The notes: generated by a model from the sequence alone, not told the origin. Shown: positions 31,101 to 49,913, counted from the first letter of the stretch. The stretch: DNA of 64,000 nt from Trematomus loennbergii (GCA_012861695.1 JAAOOA010000002.1:26328898-26392897), one strand, 5' to 3'. Translations and numbers: made by a program.

Positions 31101-32801
31101 TCCATATTATGTGCTTACTTAGTTTCAGCACATTAATAAAACTCGTCCCAGTCACCAGTCAGGAGCAGAGGAGAAACAGCTGTGTCTGCAGAAGATCAGG
31201 AGAAGGGGGAAAGTACTCCCCAATGCTCTGTGGGTATGGGTGTGTGTGTAAGTATGCAAACTTTATCGTGATTTAGCTTTTACATGATATATCTCCTTCT
31301 GAGTAATGACTTCAAAAGCACACAGACACAGCACAAAGAACACATTCAGCAGCTTCAACAGCTAGCCAATTAGTTTGCCCAGCCTACGTAGTTGACCTCT
31401 GTGCTGATATGCTCTGCTAAGATATGTTTTTTCATCTGTTAAGCTTTGCTGTCCTGACATTCCTATAAATCCCAGGAAGCTGCCGTCAGCTGGCGATGCA
31501 GATGTTGGATGGATGGGAGACGACTTAATTTTTTTATAAAGCTAAATTCTCTCCCACGCAGCCATATATACCAATGGGGACCATTTTTCGAGGCGAGCAC
31601 ATCCATCCGCTTCCCAACTGGATCCTTACCACCTGCTCATGAGACTTCTGGGAAAGACCCATCAGCTGCCCAAGGCTGGGAGAGGGGAGTCTGCTGTTAC
31701 AGACGAGCAGGGTTACAGGGGTTAACTCTCCAACAAGAGGCCGATTTACAGCCACGGACAGGAACCATCTATCAGCACTCTGTGGGCTGTCACAAAAGGG
31801 CCGGATCCATCTGCCTTGGGCCAAAGTCACTGCTCAAAAACGTGCCTTATAGAATTAAAAATGAATAGACGAGACACTTCCTGGTGCATGGTAATGACCT
31901 GCCAATGCAGCTCATTTAATTATCCCGAAGTTTTATAAGCATTTTTATGTGGGATATTATCCATACAGATTTATTTTCATGAGACTATGGTTAAAGAACA
32001 TAAAAAGGTTGAAGATTGAATTTGGAAACATAAAATATATACTTTAAAAGGCCTTCCTCTGAGATTATTCATAACTATTTGTTATAGTGCGTAAGTGGTG
32101 TTTAGCCACAAGCAAACGAGCAAATAAAATAAATGTAGTCCAGATGAGTTTTATTATCTCCTTAGCCAATATTTAGCGCACATGATGAACCATCACTATC
32201 ACATCCACTATTTGTGGTTGAGAGAGAAAAAAGCACAACCCATTCAGAGAAACAGAAGGGCTTTTCTTGGTCATTCTCTGTGGTGTCCCTAGAAAGAAGA
32301 TAATGGCTCAATGTAATGTTTCTAAGAATTTCAATTTAGTGTCCAAAATACCAGAATTTGGTTTGATAAAAAGTAAAGAGTAAAAAATATAAAATGAAGG
32401 AAATTAAAGAGCCATATAGTTGCACTGTTTGAGATGTCACCTCTTTACAATGAACATGGATCCTACTTTAATTTGAAAAGAACCTGCATTAAAAGGTGTT
32501 TTGGTTAAAGTTCTGGGGAATTGTCTAGGTGTGGAAACTTTCACTCCCACAGACTTACAAAGTAACATTTCCCATCAAACCTATGACTAGAGCTTATTTC
32601 TGGTAAAAAGTCATCAGTAATTGTTTTACTAATGACACATTGTGCTGACAAAGTCAAAAATATGTAGTCATTTGGGTGAAAAATGCAGAAACTGTGCAGT
32701 ATGATGGTGTTGTATTCAACATGAACAACAACTGCTGTAGTCTGTTTGCCTCAAGGATCAGCATTTCATAAGCAACAGTTTTTCCAAATAGTTCAGAATA
32801 A
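25175..32801. other. Long stretch without a recognisable gene
   Basis: More than 7 kb with no exon, RNA gene or repeat that I can support. The + strand of about 25690-25995 is almost purely purine. Short CA runs occur near 27521 and 28904. Open frames are short and lack coding signatures. Conserved non-coding elements cannot be excluded by eye. Confidence 0.5.
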
Positions 32802-32806
32802 AAGTT

Positions 32807-34068
32807 AAAGGTCCCATGTCATGCTTTTCCGGTTATTACCCGTCCCCTTGTGTGTTATGCAGTGTTGTAGTCAAGTCACCAATTCACGAGTCCAAGTCAC
32901 TCTCGAGTCACCACTCTTCGAGTCCGAGTCCAAGTCCGAGTCACCAAGGGAGAGTCGTAGTCGAGTCCGAGTCCAAGTCCGAGTCACCCAAGGAGTGTCC
33001 GAGTCGAGTCCGAGTCATCATTACCTGTGTTCGAGTCCGAGTCCAAGTCCGAGTCACCCAAGGAGTGTCCGAGTCGAGTCCGAGTCCAAGTCATCGTGCG
33101 CGAGAATTCACGAGTCCAAGTCCGAGTCGCGTCAATCAGTGTGAGAGTCCGAGTCGAGTCACGAGTCCCGAAAATCGGCACTCGAGTCCGAGTCCAGGAC
33201 TCGAGTACTCCATCTCTGGTGTATGTAGCTTTTTCTGCATGTAAACGGTCTGCAGTCACAAACCCTCAAAGTACATCCTGTAGCGAGTAAAACTCTAACA
33301 CAGAAAAGACGTGTCTATGCTGCCCCAGAACGCCTCGTTGGAGATTTTTCTTTTTCCATTTTTTTCTTCCTGGGTACAGTGACGTGACCATACCCAAATG
33401 GACCAATCCGTGGAGCTCCTCACACACACTTTCTCAGCGGCGAAACTGTGACGCGCTGGGGGGGGGTGCTAGTGGAGCCTCGCAGCGGCGAAACTGTGGC
33501 GCGCTTACACTGTAGGTGCGTTTGGGGGTGCGTTTGGGGGCGCAGATGGGGGTGCTGCAGCCCCCTCAGCACCCCCCCTTCCCATGTCCATGGTGCTCAG
33601 GCTGAGTTCAGGCTGAGTTTCGCGCTGTCTCGCTGTCTCGCAGACCCCACGCAGCAACCAGGAAACGACACCAGTAACCCAGCTCACACTGTCCGCTCCT
33701 CACAGCAGCGAGCCCCGCAACATCCCGCCAACACGGCACCCAGACCCCACGCAGCATTCTCATCTGTTTGTCATTACTGGTGTCATTTTCTGGTTTCTAA
33801 CGCCATTGTAACACATCATCACTGATGCTCCGCTGTAACGGTGGTGGACTCATCAGAACAGAGTGGGCGAGCTGACCAATCAGAGCACAGTGCTCACAGG
33901 GAGGGGGGGGCAGGAGCTCCAACAAGCCGTTTAGGAATACACATACTATACAGAGATGCTGTATGAGAAACCAATGTCATTTTGGAACATTCAACAATGT
34001 AAATCTATTCTAGTAGACCTCAACAATGGAATTATGATCAGTAGAAATGGCCATGACATGGGACATTT
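32807..34068. mobile_element. TIR element of teleost type, interrupted by a GAGTC-rich element
   Basis: Ends are inverted: AAAGGTCCCATGTCATG at 32807 and the complement of ...CATGACATGGGACATTT ending at 34068. Both flanks carry AAGTT (32802-32806 and 34069-34073), a possible 5-bp target duplication. The middle holds a separate insertion at 32860-33218. Without it the element is about 0.9 kb. The GC-rich part contains a repeated block (33436-33457 and 33484-33505) and G runs. No transposase frame is visible. The sequence resembles a repeat I know as frequent in fish genomes; the superfamily is not assigned. Confidence 0.68.
32860..33218. mobile_element. hAT-like miniature element filled with GAGTC pentamers
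   Basis: The insertion begins CAGTGTTGTAGT and ends with the complement of CAGAGATGGAGT, a short imperfect terminal repeat. It is flanked by GTGTTATG (32852-32859) and GTGTATG (33219-33225), an 8-bp duplication that seems to have lost one base on the right. The interior is dominated by GAGTCC/GAGTCA/AAGTCC pentamer-hexamer units, with longer repeats such as GTCCGAGTCACCCAAGGAGT occurring twice. Translation gives serine/arginine-rich frames that are repeat artefacts. Confidence 0.7.
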
Positions 34069-34073
34069 AAGTT

Positions 34074-36996
34074 TAGAAATCCCTTTGCATGGTGCAACAT
34101 ATCCAATGAGCCATTGATGTCAAAACACATGGGAGCTGCAGTTGTAGGTAACTGAATTCTGATTCTGAAGTGTAGCAACATTGCCCATGTAGCCTCAGCT
34201 GCACCAGCTTGTCCATCTTAGTACAAGCAATAGAATCTAATTTTGGGAAATGGAAAAAAGACATGGTGAAACTGCAAATCATTGGTATTGTTGCAGGAAA
34301 ATAAAGCCCACATGACTATAGTAGAGAAACAATTGTTGCTCAAATGTTAAAATTGTAATTTGGACAAGCTGCTCAAGTGAGGAAAGAGGAGCAGAAGACC
34401 GGCAGCTTTAAAAAGGCAGGGTGGGAGTGGCAGTGAGGGAGATGGAATAAGAGCGGGAGAGTGACGTAAAAGAAAGAGAGTGTGTGTGGTTGTGTGTGAT
34501 ACTCCACAGCAGGGTAATGTGAGCCTGTGGTCCCAGAGGGGACAGATCACCTGTAGAAACCCCCCACTCTTCTCTATCAAATGCCCCAACCCCCATAATG
34601 GCATAAGCGCCCTCCCCCACACATGACACCCCCGCACTTTTCCAAACACCTGCATTCTCATGCACAGGAGCTTGAAAATACCAAATTCATGGAAGCAAAT
34701 CCAGACAGCGTCAGACAAACACTCCCACACGCAGAATATTTGCAGTTATGCCCACTTACACCATTCCAAGGAGTTGGCAGGCCTATTAATACCGCACTTC
34801 AAGGACTAAGGGATTGGGCATTGAGCCATAGGATGCTATCTGGTGACTGATACACACTTGTGTCTTCTTTCTGTCCTCGGGGTACTGCCGTTCAGTCTGC
34901 CTGCCAAGCTGAAAGGTTAGACTGGTTGCATTCCCACAGTAAGACCAAGCTGGCCTAAACAGGGCTGTGGTCAACCTTACGTGTTTATGTCTTCATTTAA
35001 AAAAAGAAGAGGCAGTGTACTAAGAGAACTACATACTCAATAGAGTCGCACATTGACTCCGTTCAAAGCTGTTACCCTACGGTGAATTTACTCAAGTTTT
35101 CAAAAGAGTTTCAAAACATGTCATTTTTGCATGAAAAATGCAACATTCCTCTCAATATTAAACAAAATAAATATGTGAAAACAAACAGTTATAACAGTGC
35201 CAACCATAGAGAAACTTAGACACAAATCTAATCTAGCCTATTAAATCATTATCATATCAGTGCTGCAGCTGATTTAAGCATCACAGAGCTTTTCAGCTGT
35301 CGCCTCAAGTGAGACTGCATTATTACAGCACAAGTTTCTCTCACATATTCAAGGTAACCAAGATGAGTAATTGATATACAAAGATTATTTTGAGGGTGAA
35401 GTATTCCTTTAACTAGCCTCTCCTTCCCAAAGACAGAAGCTGTTTATAACAATAAACGTAGTGTTCACTTATTATATTTGCCCAGCCAGAGAACCTCATG
35501 TGCCTGCACATGTTGTTATATGTTATTGTGGAAGTAACAAAGGTGGCAGTGATGCAGAGTAGGGATTAGGGAAGTTAAGACTGTGAGGAGGTTTTGATCC
35601 AAGGCCAGCAAGGGCACATGTCCTTCCAAAGGCAGGGCGCTTAAGCATTAAACCATCAAAATGTTAGCAAGGGTGGTTAATTTAGGAAGGAAAACCGCAC
35701 CATTGAGTCCCTTCTTTTGGCATCAACATGATAAAGGAATCACATGAATGTTGAGTTGGAGTAAACTGTGGCATAGATAATTAGAAAGCCCTGACTCTTT
35801 TTTGCTTGGCTTACAGCAGTGGAAATCAGCCTTAGTGGACTGCAGAAAACTCACACAGACATCATGCTGCAATGGGTTGAATTGTACAATCTAGTTTGAT
35901 AAAGTCTCTAAAGATAGACCTACTGGTGAAATGCTGCACACATTCACAAATGATAATTGTAGTTGATCCAATCGCTGCCCTCATTGACATGCACAGCTGA
36001 AATTCCTAAACCCTCCTGAACCTCCCACTTCCTGCTATCCAAATCAAGTTCTTAATACATTATGATTGGAAATGTCCTGCAGCCTACAAGCACTTTTTTC
36101 CATACAGTCACCATCAATTAACTAGTAAGCATAAATGTTTGTGTTATGCTTGCATCAACCCGTATATTGGCAGTCTGATTTCCTCTTGCAGATGATGGCT
36201 GGTTTGGTCAGAGTGAGTTTAACATAGAAGTACGATAGCCAGAGAATACACTCCCAGCACTAAATCACAAAAATATTATACAGTATTGTTCATACGTGAC
36301 CTAAGATGATCTTTTTTTCTTTGCTTACCAGCCAAATGTCGATTTAATTGGCCTGTTTGATTATTAACTCAGTGGTTTTATGGCCTAAAGGGTAACTGTG
36401 GTCATTATCCACTCAGTGTGATGGTCATTAGTCTGGCAATTCCAACACGTTGTCTACTCACCCCTGCTATTCACACTCTACTGTGAAAGTAAACAGTGGG
36501 ATGGAGTGTGCTGGTGGCTCGGGCTGATAATGTGCTGCTGAACCACTTTACCTCACCCTCATTTATCTTATTACTTGTCTGACTCTTTTTCTTGTAAAAG
36601 TAGATAAAGTATTACGTATTTTCCCCTTTTCTCTTGGCTTAAATGAACAAACAAATGGAGCTTTGATTTGATTCTAAGTTTTCTCTATTTCATGGTCCCA
36701 TTCATTTCTTTCTTTGGCACACACACACCACGCCCCTGATAATCATCAGCTCCAGGGCACACTCTATTGTTTCAGCTCAGTGCTAATTACTTCAGGTCTT
36801 GACCCAGGTTCAGCCAAAGAGCAGTAGAGGGGGATGGTGCGTATGCGAATGTGAGTGAGCAGAGGGAAGATACGTGTGTTGGGGTCGGGGGTGGGGTTTG
36901 CTGGGTGGAGAGGTCATTGCTGCTGCCAATCAATTGTCACACTGGATTTGCCTAAAAATCACACTATAATCCAGGAGTGAAAACACAGCAGCACAA
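34074..36996. other. No gene seen
   Basis: No exon or named repeat recognised over about 2.9 kb. Confidence 0.5.
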
Positions 36997-38150
36997 TTAC
37001 CCCATTCACGCCAACGGTGTTTCAGGGCCGGTTCGGAGCTGGAGCTTGAAAAGCACCGGGTTTTCCTGTTCACACCGCAGCGGAGCAGCCTCTAAGCTCC
37101 GGAATCCGGTTCGTTTCGAGCACCAAAAAGTTGTCCGTCTAGAAGCAAGAACCGCATACGTCACGCTTACGTCGGAGGGGGGCGAGATTAACCTGAGCTA
37201 ACAGTTAAGGCGAGTACGGCAAATAAAAGTTGTAACAAGCAGTAGTGCTGAGCAAAGTGACTAGAACGCAACCACACACTTGTAAAAAAAAAACACGCTT
37301 TATAAAGTCAGGCAACACTAACCAGGCTTCGTGTGATTCTGTTTATTTGTACCTTACTTTGACCATCCGTTCGCTGTTATTGATCATTGTGGAGAGCAGG
37401 CAGACGTTTTGTTTGTTATTATAGCAGCTATCGGATGGAATCAATACATGGGCTGCACAGGTTGTCATGTCCGACTATCACAAGTAGAATCATAATGAAA
37501 AATACGCCGGTAAAAAGTGCCTGTAGAAAACGGCTTAGCAAGTAGTCAGTTTAGCTTCGGTTGCTATGCTAACATCACCCATGTTATACCAGAGAAACTT
37601 TCATAACAGCGTTGTGATGCCAAACAGCGTCAATTCAGACTGACACCAAACAGCGTCAATTCAGACTGACACACATTCACTTAAGGGGAACTGGGGATAT
37701 GTATCAGCTGCTTGTGTGACAGTCAGACAGTGAATACTTTAGAGCCGTGTGAGCTAACCCGGAGCTAACGGGAGAATACACTCCCGTTGAAGAGCAGCCA
37801 GCACTGCAGCGGTCGGTAAATGCCGCTGAAACACATTAATAAACAATGAACCACGGCACTCTGGAGAAAAGTATAAGGTTGGAGAAGTCGTTATTTAATT
37901 TAATCTGGCTTCGTATGATTAAAAGCAACACGATCATCGACCCGACGCAGTCCCGGCCCGTTGTTGTTGTGAGCTCCGTTGGGGAGAAAATCAGCGACGT
38001 AAACTGTGACGTCATGACGCAGCAGCGGCAGCACCAGTCGGGCTCTGAGCGGTGTGAACAGAGCGGGAGCTGAACCGAAGAACCGGTTCTGAACCAGAAA
38101 AGCTCTAGCACGGAGCTAGAACGGGAAAAGCCTTGGTGTGAAAGGGGTAA
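36997..38150. mobile_element. TIR element, unclassified
   Basis: The left end TTACCCCATTCACGCCAACG is matched by the complement of the right end (TTACCCCTTTCACACCAAGG, 38131-38150). The 1154-bp body is GC-richer than its surroundings and includes GAGCTGAACCGAAGAACCGG near the right end. Its left part has the related GGCCGGTTCGGAGCTGGAGC, so the subterminal regions also look inverted. No clear target duplication and no transposase are seen. Confidence 0.62.
37620..37671. repeat. Two-copy 26-bp tandem duplication
   Basis: CAAACAGCGTCAATTCAGAC plus TGACA and one flanking C forms a 26-bp unit present twice without mismatch (37620-37645 and 37646-37671), inside the TIR element. Confidence 0.93.
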
Positions 38151-39260
38151 ATGAGACCAGGCTGCCAGAGTGCTGCTGATGTTTTCACGTATTAAGTATT
38201 TATGGAAGGCTTTTATCAACAGCAACTCCTGGAAATATCTGACACACAAATCCCAGGAGAAAAAGAGATATGGAAATGATTAGGCCCGAAGCACAACATA
38301 ATTTGTTAGGCTGCGACCCTGCTCATTTTTCTTGTCTCTGTCCAGGTTTTTTTTTGCTGGTTTCTCATATTTCTCTGCTTTGTGTCTTGGGCAGAAGAAG
38401 ATAGATGAGTTTGAGATCAAAAAGGCATAAATGATCTCACCCAAATTCAGTTGTTTCAAAGGTTCCGAACTTAGGGAAAAATGCTGAAACAGACATTAAG
38501 AAATAGTTTGATTTCAGGATTGTCCCTCACACTGTCATGGATGCATGCAAGTGGAATCAAATATGGTATCTAAAATAGAATAAAGAATAACTTTCCATCT
38601 AGTATAAAGTAAGGTGTTGGTCTGAACATTGATCTCATCTGATTCTTGCTCCATTTAACAAAAAAGTGACATCAGAATACAGTTGCAGGTATTTGTGGTA
38701 TTTGAAAAGGCCTTGAGCTCTTAAGTTGAGTTTGATTACACCTGGCAGCCTCAGAACTGTAAATCACTTGGAAGAAAACACAAATCAAGTACTCCTTGAG
38801 CTCTCCTTCTCCCAAGATATTTGCAATAAATCCAAGCACTTTCCCACCCAAGTCCACTTTTACAACACAGAAAAGCCAAAACAACACATTTCAGTTCATG
38901 ATGTAAAGGAGAAGTCTTCTCCCAGGGTGCCACAAGCAAACACAACCTGTCCAGTATGTGCATTCATTGCAATGCTAAACAGATTTCCAATGCTTCAGCA
39001 TCACTTAAGGCCCTACTTTCAATTACAATGTCACGGGCACTTAGAGCTGACGGCCCTTTAGACAGGGAGAGTGGAACCTGTGGTGAATTCCAGACAGGCT
39101 TTAAAGACCATTATAGGTACTTTAAATATAAAATAAAAACACACTCACGTTTTCAAATGCTTATTTTCTAAAAATACAGCCAACATAAACACATGTAAGC
39201 CACATCAGCCAGTATAAATAGATGTTCTGGATATTGTCAGAATTAGTGGGGAAGCTCGAT
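38151..39260. other. No gene seen; distal upstream flank of fzd4
   Basis: No exon or named repeat recognised. Confidence 0.45.
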
Positions 39261-39274
39261 TATTTTCTTTGCAG

Positions 39275-39415
39275 GAGGAGAGTGGTAAAAGAAGAGAATA
39301 GTAAGTAAGAAGAAAAGAAAGAAGACAGAAAAGGAGAAAATACTGAAGGAAAGGAGAGGAGAGAAGATGAGACTGAAAATGGGGGAGAGGGGAGGAGAAG
39401 AGGGTCGCTCTTCAT
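39275..39415. promoter_or_regulatory. Purine-rich (GA) tract upstream of fzd4
   Basis: About 140 bp almost purely A and G on the + strand, ending roughly 470 bp before the fzd4 start codon. Promoter-proximal GA tracts can bind GAGA-type factors or form triplex DNA; a role here is inferred only from position and composition. Confidence 0.4.
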
Positions 39416-39419
39416 TTTT

Positions 39420-39882
39420 CTCTTGGATCCCGCCCTCCTGGTCAGTGGTTGGTCAGGGAAACCCAACTCCCGCGCACGGATTGGTCGGCTCTCCTCCGGA
39501 CGGGAATAACAGTCTCTCCTCGCAGACACAATAAAGTTTAGAGCTGGACGCTTGTAGGGAGTAGGTGCAAAATCACAAACGCTGTATCCCGAGGCTGCGC
39601 TTCACTTCTACGGACTTATTAACGGAAAACAACGCGAACGGACAGCGGGATTTACCCCAACGCAGGAGTTTTATTGAAAAAAGATTATACGCTCCGATCG
39701 CGCAATGATTCCCAGCTGTTTTCTGGATATTTTATTCTACTGAATGGATCGGAATTGGATAATATAGCAAAAACGCACGGACTACACGCGCTCCAATCTT
39801 CCTGGACTATTCACACCTCACTTTGCTTTTGAGGAGGATATCTCCTGTGGCAACATTTGCAGAAGTCAGGCGCTCAGTGACC
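39420..39882 (+). promoter_or_regulatory. Probable fzd4 core promoter and 5' UTR
   Basis: A GC box-like CCCGCCC lies at 39429-39435 and an inverted CCAAT box (ATTGG) at 39480-39484, with local GC enrichment compared with the flanks. No TATA box is obvious. If transcription starts after about 39530, the 5' UTR holds two short upstream open frames (39705-39743 and 39744-39767). The main start has A at -3. The transcription start site itself cannot be placed from sequence alone. Confidence 0.5.
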
Positions 39883-46035
<6,153 letters not shown>

Positions 46036-49000
46036 CAGAAATAGAGGAAGGGGCATAAATGGACTTCTACATGCTTCTGTCAATTGCAGAAACTGACTGT
46101 CAATGAAGAGGACAGAGAAAAGAAATGAGGGAGTAGCAGGAGCTTCTCAAGGAAAGGCATTGGATGTAAAAGGCATCGAAAAAAGCTTGCCGAGAGCATG
46201 CCCCTTCCCTTCAAACTGCCTCTAACCGGTGTTATGGAGAAGAAAAGTGGAGGATTGAGTCGTAAAAGTAGCAAGAGTAGCCTCTCTACCTCTGTTAGAC
46301 TTGATTCTCCCAGAGAGATGAATAAACCGGAAAAGGAAGGAGAAAGAGAGACGGAAAATGCAATCCAGACACAGCGATAAGCTGCGTAGCATCACGTCGA
46401 CCTCTCTGCCTCTCTTTCCTCCCTGAGCAGAAGAGACTGAACCCGCTGGAGACAGTTAGCCTCATCCAATGTGTCTTTGGAGGGTCTTTTGAAGTTCTGA
46501 ATTTTACACTGGAGGGTCCTGGTGCAGACATTGTACAGATGAAAGTTGACGTTTCCTAAAAGCACCTGACAACTTGAGTTCCTGTAGGGCTTTTAGTTCC
46601 ATATGGGAAAATCAAAAATCAAATACCAGAACCGCATCTAAAATATAACGAGAAAATATAAAGCATGGCCTTCAACCTGTGATTTGTTACATTTTTGTAA
46701 ATTATTACCGTTTCTACAATATAAAACAGCAGGGGATTGTATTGCTCAAATTTTTTGGGAAAGCAGCTTTGAGCTGTATATGCACTATAACTTTATACAA
46801 TATGTGTCTATGCGTGTCACAAGTGCATTACCAGGGACGGCAGTGATGTAATAGCAAATCATCACCCAGCATATTAGCATGCAGACTTTAACAGTTTGGT
46901 CAGGTTTTATTGTGAAGGCTTCAGAAAAATAACTTGTGTGGTTTTATTCAAAATCACTTTTCTTGCAAATATGTTTAACGGCAAGAGCAAACAGGAAAAA
47001 TAATCTCTTATTTGTCTCTAACGTGTCTTAGGTTAAGTCTGTGGTAGTTATAAATACGTACCGCAATGAATACTGGGAGGACCCAGATCTGCCTTTTATT
47101 TACCCATTAATATGAAAGCCGTAAGGCTTCTGGGAAATGTAGGCGTGTGTGTTTTACCTCAGTAATCTACGAAAATCACAGCTTACTTCCACTAATAAGC
47201 GCTGTCTTTGTTGAAACCCTGTACTGCATATGCTCTTGAGTTACCACAAAAAGTGGGAAATTAAATGATTCCCTCTGTCCTTGTTTCCAAACATCGGACC
47301 CTAGACAAGCTGAAGAGTGAGAGGTTATTAGACAATCACTTGCCAAAAGAAACATTATGCAATAACAAAGAGCTATCACTGACACATGCATGTGCACAAA
47401 AACATTTATGCAGGTGAATACACAGCAATCAGTTTCCACAAATCTCAACCGCCATGGGCTATTATTACTATCATAATGATAATACCTATATTGAGACAAT
47501 ATCTGCCTCATTTTGTCTCTTTTCTTTCTGTCTGTTTTTTGTCCGTGTCTCTTTGGCCCGCTGCCTGCCTGTCTCTTTAACCTTGTCTATTGCATCATGG
47601 CTCATTTACCAGACAATCAAGTCATCCCTGGAAATAATGTTCTAAATTATATTTCAAATCTTCATGGATTACAGAGCCATGACTTCTTGTTCATTGTCTG
47701 TAGTGGTGCATTTCCATGATAATGGGCATCTCCCAACATTTGAACCTTGCAGTTCTTCTCTATAATTGCTTATAGTGCCAATTAAAGTAGTTGTTTCTGG
47801 TCTTACTGCTGGACCCACCAAAAATGTGCAACTGCTCCAGTGCACTGTATATTTGCCTGACAATCTATCAAGCAAAGCTCTTGCGTTTCAGTGAGTCTTT
47901 GAATGTATAATACTGAATGTGGGCCATGTGTCACATTGATTTCTACATTTAAGTAGAGACAAGAAAATGACTGGGCTGTTTAAATGTATAAGGGGTAAGA
48001 ATAAGTTGGTGTGTCATTTGAAACCAGTTAGTGCCTCTCAAAGTCCTGTCACAGGTATTTTTAAGATAATGTTTAGATTGGGACGGAAAATACAGTGTGT
48101 ATTTCCATGGTCCCAACATATGCTTACTGTAACAACACCCTTATTGCATTTAAACATACTTTTGGAAAATCGTAGAAACCTGAAATACCAGTGTTACTCA
48201 AACCATGATACATGGACACTCTTATTACATTTCCAAAGTCAAACAAACCTCACAGAGAGAATTAAAAGAACCCCCGACCACCTCCCCTCTGAGCTAATGC
48301 CGTTTCCCTCTGAAACTGCCTTAAGGTCTGGCTCTCTACCCAAGTATGACCATGCTGAGCTTCAGGTGACATTTCCAAACAATCACTGTGCCTTGAAACA
48401 TACCGAGTGTGTGCCCAGCGTAATGAAGATTGAGAGCCACTGGTAATACAGATTTCTTACTGCTTTTCGGGACGCCCAGAAATGTGTTATTGTTAGGGAT
48501 CAGTTCACCAACAGTGATGGTAGTCCTCAAAGGTCTAGACTGTTTCGTTTGTGTAGAAATCTCATTGTTGTGATGATGTCATCAATGTATTATTAAGAAA
48601 TTGCTAATTTATCCATGTAAAAAAAGTGACAATTTTTGTTAAACTTAACTGTTACTTTACTGTTATTTAAAACACTTTTGTATCAGAAGATGATGATGAA
48701 AAAAACGTTTTGGTTTCCAATAATGTGGATGACATTTTATGTGTTTTAATGGATACAAGAAAATGGCTCTTCCAATAGTTTTTCAGACTGACAATTTCAA
48801 ATCATAAAACATATGTTAACTGTCACATAAGACAAATAACAGCAGTGTTTGCTACCTTTGCTTGTAAAACGATAAAGATCAACTATCTGCCTTGATGATT
48901 AATAACTAATTGGTTCAAGTCTCAATATAATTAACATCCAGTATCATAGCATGCATTAACAATAAGAATGAATCGGTCTACAATGCATGTCTCAGTTGTG

Positions 49001-49483
49001 TTCATTTAATGGGTTGAACAATGCTGCCACCTCTTGTCTGATGAGACAAATTAAGCATTGTTGCTTTATCATATAGGAACTTTCTCTACACATCTATACA
49101 GCAGCTACTCCGTTTAGATCTGTCTCGCATTTCTTTTTAAGCGTTTCTTTGGCTTAGGCTGAGAAATGCTTCATAACCACTAAACTTGTTTGAATCCACA
49201 ATGGAAACTCAGTAATTACTGTGTAAACATGCCTGTACCATCCATCACATCTCATTAGCTATGAACTTGCAACATCCCCTACACACACGCTAACTCACTT
49301 ACAGTACACAAAGACAAACTCGCAGTAGCACACGCACACACACACCTCCTCTTGCTTCAGAATTTGCTGAAAGTTGGGTTTTACAATTACACTCAATGCA
49401 CGCTAGACTCTAATTTACCAAAACATGGGTAAAATTGCATCAGGAAAAACGGATTAATTCTGGGCATGCTTACAGTCAGAGTG
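46036..49483. other. fzd4 3' UTR and downstream, no further gene seen
   Basis: An AATAAA lies at 46321-46326 and ATTAAA at 47258-47263, but which, if any, is used cannot be told. No second gene is recognised. A 60-codon serine/lysine-rich open frame at 46198-46380 lies inside the probable 3' UTR and is not supported as a gene. Confidence 0.5.
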
Positions 49484-49530
49484 TGTGTGTGTGTGTTGTG
49501 TGTGTGTGTGTGCGTGTGTGCGTGCGTGCG
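49484..49530. repeat. Short irregular (GT)n array
   Basis: GT repeat with a TTG slip, ending in CGTGCGTGCG units. Confidence 0.9.
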
Positions 49531-49822
49531 TTTGACAGAAAGAAGGAGAGAGAAAGAGATTCCAAATATCTAAGTCTGCAGCTCCAATTTCCTTCCTGTA
49601 ATTTACTATGAGTGAATTGAGTGTTTGTTTAAGAACTCGCTGAAAAGCCTGAGGTAAAAGGAAAGTGACAGCATCTACGGCTCTATTGTTTCCAGATGTG
49701 GCTTTACTACACACACACACACAGAGACACACACACACTCCAAACTAAAATTCTAATTTGCACACAGAGAAAGAGGAGGAGTTACATTTGAATTGGATGA
49801 ATATTGGTATTTTCTGTATTCA

Positions 49823-49825
<3 letters not shown>

Positions 49826-49912
<87 letters not shown>
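49826..49912. repeat. (GT)n microsatellite
   Basis: Uninterrupted GT array of about 87 bp, one of the few long arrays in the window without a slip. Confidence 0.97.

Positions 49913-49913
<1 letters not shown>

Noticed and set aside
31509..31868. 119-codon plus-strand open frame
   Set aside because: No recognisable domain, splice sites or coding bias; most likely chance.
32816..33244. Ser/Arg-rich frame resembling a splicing-factor RS domain
   Set aside because: The repeating Ser-Arg/Ser-Pro pattern is a translation of GAGTC pentamers inside a mobile element and appears in several frames and both strands.
46198..46380. 60-codon Ser/Lys-rich frame downstream of the fzd4 stop
   Set aside because: Falls within the probable 3' UTR in low-complexity A/G-rich sequence; frizzled-4 already ends with its conserved ETVV at 46032.
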